Assembly (NCBI GenBank): GCA_020216745.1
Contig: JAIWNQ010000254.1
Span: forward strand, 1-10,000
Reading direction: 5' to 3'
Length of the DNA: 10,000 nucleotides
Source of the DNA: Candidatus Hydrogenedens sp.
GTDB lineage: Bacteria > Hydrogenedentota > Hydrogenedentia > Hydrogenedentales > Hydrogenedentaceae
Shown: positions 6,472 through 10,000 of the stretch, piece by piece
How the letters are laid out: every line of letters starts with the position of its first letter
How positions within the stretch are numbered: the first letter of the stretch is position 1
Translations under genes and position numbers: made by a program
The notes under the pieces: model-generated
Seen by the model: the letters and a program-made list of their open reading frames with translations, nothing else
Databases searched by the model: none
Told to the model about the DNA's origin: nothing

Positions 6472-7656
6472 TTATAAAAATTCGGAATGCTTTCCAGCTA
6501 CAAGTTTATCTATAGATTTGATGAGGATTTTTTCTTCCTTTTGCCAATTATACCGTATTTCAATAGCCTTTCTCCCATTTCTACCCAATCTTTGAGCTTC
6601 TTCTGGGTGTTTAATAAGGTAAATAATGGCGTCTGCAATTGCTTTTGGATTGGTCACATCCACACATAGACCACATTCACTTTCTTTAACTATTTTCGAT
6701 ACTTCAATAGCAAAGTCAGGAACAATTACAGGGATTTCTTCTCGCATATAATCAAACAATTTGTGAGGCATGGCGAGGGTATGATTTAAGAACCCAGGTT
6801 GAAACAGGATAAGTCCTATTTTAGAAACTCTAATATATTCTGGCACTTTTTCAAATGGAACCACACCAAGCATATGGATATGGTCAGCCAATTTTTTATC
6901 TAAGATTGCCTGTTTATATTCTTCCTCACTGCCATAAACATATTCACCTAATACGATGCAACATAAATCAGGAATTTCTTTTACTGCTATTTCCATAGCA
7001 TCTAATAGTTGATAAGAACCACGTATAGTTCCAAAAACTCCCTGATGGATAATGGTCGGAACATGAGCATATTTGTCAATCAATTCCTGAGGGATATTAG
7101 AACATACGTCTTGCAGATGATTTGTATTTATAATGGTAATTCTGGGAGTGGAAATGCCTGACCACATTGGCTCAAAACTTTCGCGAGTCAAAATAATCAT
7201 ATCGGTAAACTGTGCAAAGATTCGCATTACCTTTAACGTGAGGTATTCTATGATGGGCTGTAAGAATCGAGGGAAGAACTGTGCCATCTTGTTAGGGTTA
7301 TGCTCATGCATATCGAATATGACTTTACCGCCCTTACGAAGTTTGATTAGAAGGGCAGAGACCCAGGATTCTGGTTCTGGTGCAATGTAAATATCAGAGG
7401 AAACCTGTTTGCCTAACTTAAACAGTGTGTATATTGATTTAATCCGACTCAGCCAACCTTTTTTATATGGATATATAATAAAATGAACTCCAATGTTACT
7501 GGTCGGGGCTGTGTCTTCCTTCCAAGGGCATATCGAATATACGTCGTAACCATTGTTGATAAAACTTTGTGCCAGCTTATAATACATCCGTTTATCAAAC
7601 GGTTCATGGAGCACGTTTAAAAGAGTTATCTTTGCGGTTACTTTTTTTTGTGACAT
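6472..7656 (-). CDS. GT4-type glycosyltransferase
   Basis: A 394-residue glycosyltransferase with the two-Rossmann (GT-B) layout of family GT4. The N-terminal domain starts with NVLHEPFDKRMYYKLAQSF (14-32), the usual 'xxDxRxxxxAxxLxxxGxxV' opening, and carries DMHEHNPN (115-122). The C-terminal nucleotide-sugar domain begins around 200 and shows GVFGTIRG, VLGE and the donor-site motif PHKLFDYM (297-304) followed by IPVIVPDF. Most relatives have KLFEYM; Asp302 replaces the Glu thought to contact the nucleotide ribose, a conservative change. There is no signal peptide or membrane segment, so it works in the cytoplasm or at the inner membrane face. Donor and acceptor cannot be told; with glmM and an lpxH-like gene in the same run, an envelope glycan or LPS sugar is the reasonable inference. 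There is an AGG ribosome binding site 12 nt before ATG 7656 and a 40-bp gap from pdxJ. Confidence 0.85.
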   Translation of the reverse strand: MSQKKVTAKITLLNVLHEPFDKRMYYKLAQSFINNGYDVYSICPWKEDTAPTSNIGVHFIIYPYKKGWLSRIKSIYTLFKLGKQVSSDIYIAPEPESWVSALLIKLRKGGKVIFDMHEHNPNKMAQFFPRFLQPIIEYLTLKVMRIFAQFTDMIILTRESFEPMWSGISTPRITIINTNHLQDVCSNIPQELIDKYAHVPTIIHQGVFGTIRGSYQLLDAMEIAVKEIPDLCCIVLGEYVYGSEEEYKQAILDKKLADHIHMLGVVPFEKVPEYIRVSKIGLILFQPGFLNHTLAMPHKLFDYMREEIPVIVPDFAIEVSKIVKESECGLCVDVTNPKAIADAIIYLIKHPEEAQRLGRNGRKAIEIRYNWQKEEKILIKSIDKLVAGKHSEFL

Positions 7657-7696
7657 TTTGCAATTACCTAATAGGCGATTAATATTTCAGCTTATT

Positions 7697-8422
7697 TTAC
7701 TTTGAACTTACTTTTTCAAGAATAGCCAAAATTTCTTTAACAGCGGAGTCTAAGCCTATAAAAATAGAGCGGGCTATAATGTCATGTCCAATATTGACTT
7801 CTTTTAGATGTGGTATTCTTGCCACTGGCTCAAGATTCCGCACGGTCAAGCCGTGTCCAGCATGCAAAGCCAACCCTAATTGATTGGCAATTTTTCCTGC
7901 CTCATATAATCGTTTTAATTCTTTTTCAACTTGATTCCCTGTGGCGTTTGCATAGGCACCTGTATGAAGTTCTACACTATCCGCTCCAATTTCAGCACTT
8001 GCAGAAATTTGTTCAGATTCAGGGTCGACAAACATGCTGACTTTAATCCCTCTCTCATGCATACCGTCTACCACTTTTTTCAATGTTTCCTTTTGTCCTT
8101 TAACATCCAACCCTCCCTCCGTAGTAATTTCCTGTCGATTTTCAGGGACAAGACAAACGGTATGCGGGACTATTTGGTGGGCGATTGCAATTATTTCAGG
8201 CACTGTAGCCATTTCCAAATTAAGCCGAACTAAAAGGACTTCTTTAAGTGCTCGCACATCATGGTCTTGAATATGTCTACGGTCTTGACGAAGGTGAACA
8301 GTAATCTGATGAGCACCTGCAATCTCACATATCTTTCCAGCAGTAATAACATCAGGTACTTTTCCTTTTCTTGCTTCCCGCAAAGTAGCAACATGGTCAA
8401 TATTTACACCCAGTTCTATCAT
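7697..8422 (-). CDS. pdxJ: Pyridoxine 5'-phosphate synthase
   Basis: A 241-residue PdxJ, matching the family's usual length. It condenses 3-amino-1-hydroxyacetone 1-phosphate (from PdxA) with 1-deoxy-D-xylulose 5-phosphate to pyridoxine 5'-phosphate, the last ring-forming step of DXP-dependent vitamin B6 synthesis in the cytosol. Signature segments run in order: GVNIDHVATLR (5-15), ITVHLRxDRRHI (40-51), LNLEMA with catalytic E70, LVPENRQEITTEGGLD (91-106), ELHTG (151-155), HAGHGL (187-192) and NIGHDII (210-216). Most PdxJ proteins read HLREDRRHI; here the Glu is Gln46. The start at ATG 8422 is chosen because MIELGVNIDH aligns with the family N-terminus and a perfect GGAGG lies 7 nt upstream. 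A longer frame to 8488 would overlap glmM. There is a 20-bp gap after glmM. Confidence 0.95.
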   Translation of the reverse strand: MIELGVNIDHVATLREARKGKVPDVITAGKICEIAGAHQITVHLRQDRRHIQDHDVRALKEVLLVRLNLEMATVPEIIAIAHQIVPHTVCLVPENRQEITTEGGLDVKGQKETLKKVVDGMHERGIKVSMFVDPESEQISASAEIGADSVELHTGAYANATGNQVEKELKRLYEAGKIANQLGLALHAGHGLTVRNLEPVARIPHLKEVNIGHDIIARSIFIGLDSAVKEILAILEKVSSK

Positions 8423-8429
8423 AGAAAAA

Positions 8430-8434
8430 CCTCC
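8430..8434 (-). promoter_or_regulatory. Shine-Dalgarno GGAGG of pdxJ
   Basis: GGAGG on the minus strand, 7 nt from ATG 8422. It decides the pdxJ start against the upstream in-frame TTG at 8488. It lies in the 20-bp gap after the glmM stop. Confidence 0.85.
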
Positions 8435-8442
8435 AGTGTTAA

Positions 8443-9801
8443 TTACGTTTTCAGCAATAATGATATTTGTTCTACCAATTTTTTGCAATAGAATTCTGCT
8501 TTGCGGAGTTCGGTGTGTTGAACCATAATACGGACTACGGGTTCTGTTCCTGAGTATCGTATTACAACTTTTCCATCACCATTTAATTCTTTTTCTGCGG
8601 TATTTGCTATGTTATTTAACTCTTCCTCCGTTAGTTTTGCTTTCCCCTCGTAGGTTACTTTCCCGTGCTGTTCCGGCAACGGCTGGTAAATTTTTCCTAA
8701 TTCAGATAGCGGTTGATCTAAACGTATCATAATCGCCAGCAATTGCAAAGCGGCTATCATTGCGTCGCCTGTAACATTATAATCTGTTAGGAGGATATGA
8801 CCTGAAGGTTCGCCACCTAAGTTTGACCCCTCTTTTTTTAATGTATCTGAGACGGTTCGGTCTCCTACTCCTGTTCGAACCACCTTACCCCCAAAAGATC
8901 GAAGGGCTAACTCTAACCCCACATTTGACATAACTGTTGTTACCAATGTGTTATTGCCAAGAATGCCTCTTTTTAAGTAATCAACTCCAAGAATTGCGAG
9001 GATAGCATTTCCATCCAGTAATCTTCCTTGGGCATCAGCCATTACCAATCGGTCTCCATCCCCGTCAAAAGCAATACCTACATCTGCTTTTTCACGGATT
9101 ACCTGTGCCCGCATCTCTTCTGGGTAAACAGAACCACAACAGTCATTGATATTTACACCATTTGGCTCATCAGCAATAGGTATTACGGTTGCTCCTAATT
9201 CCGATAGTGTATCCGGTCCGACTCTATACATTGCACCATTTGCACAATCGACAACAATCCGCAAACCATCCAATCGCATGCCTTTAGGAAAAGTTGCTTT
9301 GACAAATTCGATATACCTTCCAACAGCATCGTCAATCCGTTTTGCGGTACCAACGTGTTCTCCGGTTGGACGGAGCTGGTCAACTTCACCTGTTTGAATT
9401 AATCGTTCAATTTCATCTTCAATTTCATCCGGAATTTTGTACCCGTCTGGACCAAATATTTTTATTCCATTGTCGTAGTAAGGGTTATGCGACGCACTAA
9501 TCATAATAGCCCCATCGCATCGCAAACTACGCATAATATACGAGACGCCGGGTGTCGGTAGTGGACCTGTTAACAAGACACGGACACCTACAGAACACAG
9601 TCCAGCTGTCAGTGCATTTTCAAGCATATAACACGAACGTCGTGTGTCTTTACCGATCAGGATTGTATGTTGTCGTTTTTCCCGTTGAAAAATAGTTCCT
9701 GCGGCTCTGCCTATTTTCAGAGCCATTTCCGCAGTCATTGGGTGAATATTTGCAACACCACGAACGCCGTCTGTTCCAAAAAGTCGTTTGTTCATATTCA
9801 C
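8443..9801 (-). CDS. glmM: Phosphoglucosamine mutase
   Basis: A 452-residue member of the alpha-D-phosphohexomutase superfamily, the usual GlmM length. It converts glucosamine 6-phosphate to glucosamine 1-phosphate, the step before GlmU makes UDP-GlcNAc for peptidoglycan and lipid A. Motifs in order: KRLFGTDGVRG (5-15), the phosphoserine loop ISASHNPYYDNGIK with catalytic Ser104, the metal loop DGDGDR (246-251), the sugar-specificity loop GGEPSGH (329-335) and the phosphate-binding RYSGTEP (415-421). The specificity loop has Pro where GlmM commonly has Gln (GEQSGH); GTDGVRG and the folP neighbour still favour GlmM over other mutases. GTG 9801 is well spaced from the ribosome binding site; ATG 9795 is an in-frame alternative. 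The folP-glmM order, 12 bp apart, is also seen in E. coli. Confidence 0.93.
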   Translation of the reverse strand: MNMNKRLFGTDGVRGVANIHPMTAEMALKIGRAAGTIFQREKRQHTILIGKDTRRSCYMLENALTAGLCSVGVRVLLTGPLPTPGVSYIMRSLRCDGAIMISASHNPYYDNGIKIFGPDGYKIPDEIEDEIERLIQTGEVDQLRPTGEHVGTAKRIDDAVGRYIEFVKATFPKGMRLDGLRIVVDCANGAMYRVGPDTLSELGATVIPIADEPNGVNINDCCGSVYPEEMRAQVIREKADVGIAFDGDGDRLVMADAQGRLLDGNAILAILGVDYLKRGILGNNTLVTTVMSNVGLELALRSFGGKVVRTGVGDRTVSDTLKKEGSNLGGEPSGHILLTDYNVTGDAMIAALQLLAIMIRLDQPLSELGKIYQPLPEQHGKVTYEGKAKLTEEELNNIANTAEKELNGDGKVVIRYSGTEPVVRIMVQHTELRKAEFYCKKLVEQISLLLKT

Positions 9802-9806
9802 ATTTA

Positions 9807-9813
9807 CCTTCCT
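9807..9813 (-). promoter_or_regulatory. Shine-Dalgarno AGGAAGG of glmM
   Basis: AGGAAGG on the minus strand directly follows the folP stop codon (9814-9816), 5 nt before GTG 9801 and 11 nt before ATG 9795. Spacing favours the GTG slightly. Its closeness to the folP stop suggests coupled translation. Confidence 0.6.
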
Positions 9814-10000
9814 CTATTCTATTCCGTACATTATAGCCTCAGTCATACGAATAACTCGAACCATTTCCTTAACTTGGTGAACTCTAACGGCATGTACACC
9901 TTTAAATACTGCCCATGCAATTGTTGCCGATGTCCCTTCTATACGTTGGTCAACAGGCAAATCTAATACAGTACCAATGGTCGATTTGTTAGAAGTTCCA
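9814..10000 (-). CDS. folP: Dihydropteroate synthase, C-terminal part
   Basis: Only the last 61 residues lie in the window; the gene continues past the right edge. The visible part matches the end of the DHPS TIM barrel: GTSNKSTIG, LPVDQRIEGTSATIAWAV (14-31) and the closing AVRVHQVKE. DHPS joins 6-hydroxymethyl-7,8-dihydropterin pyrophosphate with p-aminobenzoate to form dihydropteroate in folate synthesis. In the pterin/phosphate loop the usual SRKS reads SNKS: the Lys is kept and Asn replaces the Arg. The Arg-x-His of RVH is kept, while the usual following Asp is Gln. The stop at 9814-9816 abuts the glmM ribosome binding site. Its promoter, and probably that of the whole run, is outside the window. 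Confidence 0.92.
   Translation of the reverse strand, partial: GTSNKSTIGTVLDLPVDQRIEGTSATIAWAVFKGVHAVRVHQVKEMVRVIRMTEAIMYGIE

Noticed and set aside
8423..8488. Upstream extension of pdxJ to TTG 8488
   Set aside because: The extra 22 residues do not match the PdxJ N-terminus, would overlap glmM by 46 bp, and ATG 8422 has a perfect GGAGG.

Overview
The window looks like a piece of the chromosome of a diderm (Gram-negative type) bacterium with modest G+C content (roughly 40 % by eye). Lipid A synthesis (an LpxH-like hydrolase) and UDP-GlcNAc synthesis (GlmM) indicate an LPS-type envelope. The large secreted GH123/DUF4091-type protein, the long dispersed CACAGAG-type inverted repeat and the overall gene style recall lineages such as Planctomycetota, Lentisphaerota, Hydrogenedentota or Sumerlaeota. 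That lineage guess is inference and weak; no rRNA or other marker is present.

Layout. Bases 1-774 carry no credible protein gene and are built of repeats: three contiguous 102-bp units (71-376) flanked by two copies of a terminator-like hairpin module (1-65 and 379-440), then a CACAGAG-type inverted repeat (482-591) and AT-rich spacer with a short perfect palindrome. Bases 775-1191 are a decayed IS5/IS1182-like transposase: an in-frame TAG splits it, and the catalytic middle is deleted. Bases 1402-4371 (+) encode a large secreted GH123/DUF4091-family protein in which the usual catalytic Asp-Glu pair reads Glu-Phe.

From 4400 to the right edge everything is on the minus strand and forms one tight run, in transcription order folP (partial, enters from the right edge), glmM, pdxJ, a GT4 glycosyltransferase, a PHP-domain protein, lepB and an lpxH-like gene. 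Gaps are about 12 to 40 bp, and the last two genes overlap by 4 bp (GTGA). No promoter or terminator is evident inside the run, so it is probably one operon whose promoter lies beyond the right edge. It converges on the GH123-like gene, with only 28 bp between the two stop codons.

How the genes work together. GlmM feeds UDP-GlcNAc to peptidoglycan and lipid A. LpxH-like, LepB and the glycosyltransferase act in envelope building or protein export. FolP (folate) and PdxJ (vitamin B6) are cofactor genes riding in the same transcript. I see no clear undescribed defence or mobile system. The most unusual items are the mosaic repeat/terminator array at the left edge and the altered active site of the GH123-like protein.
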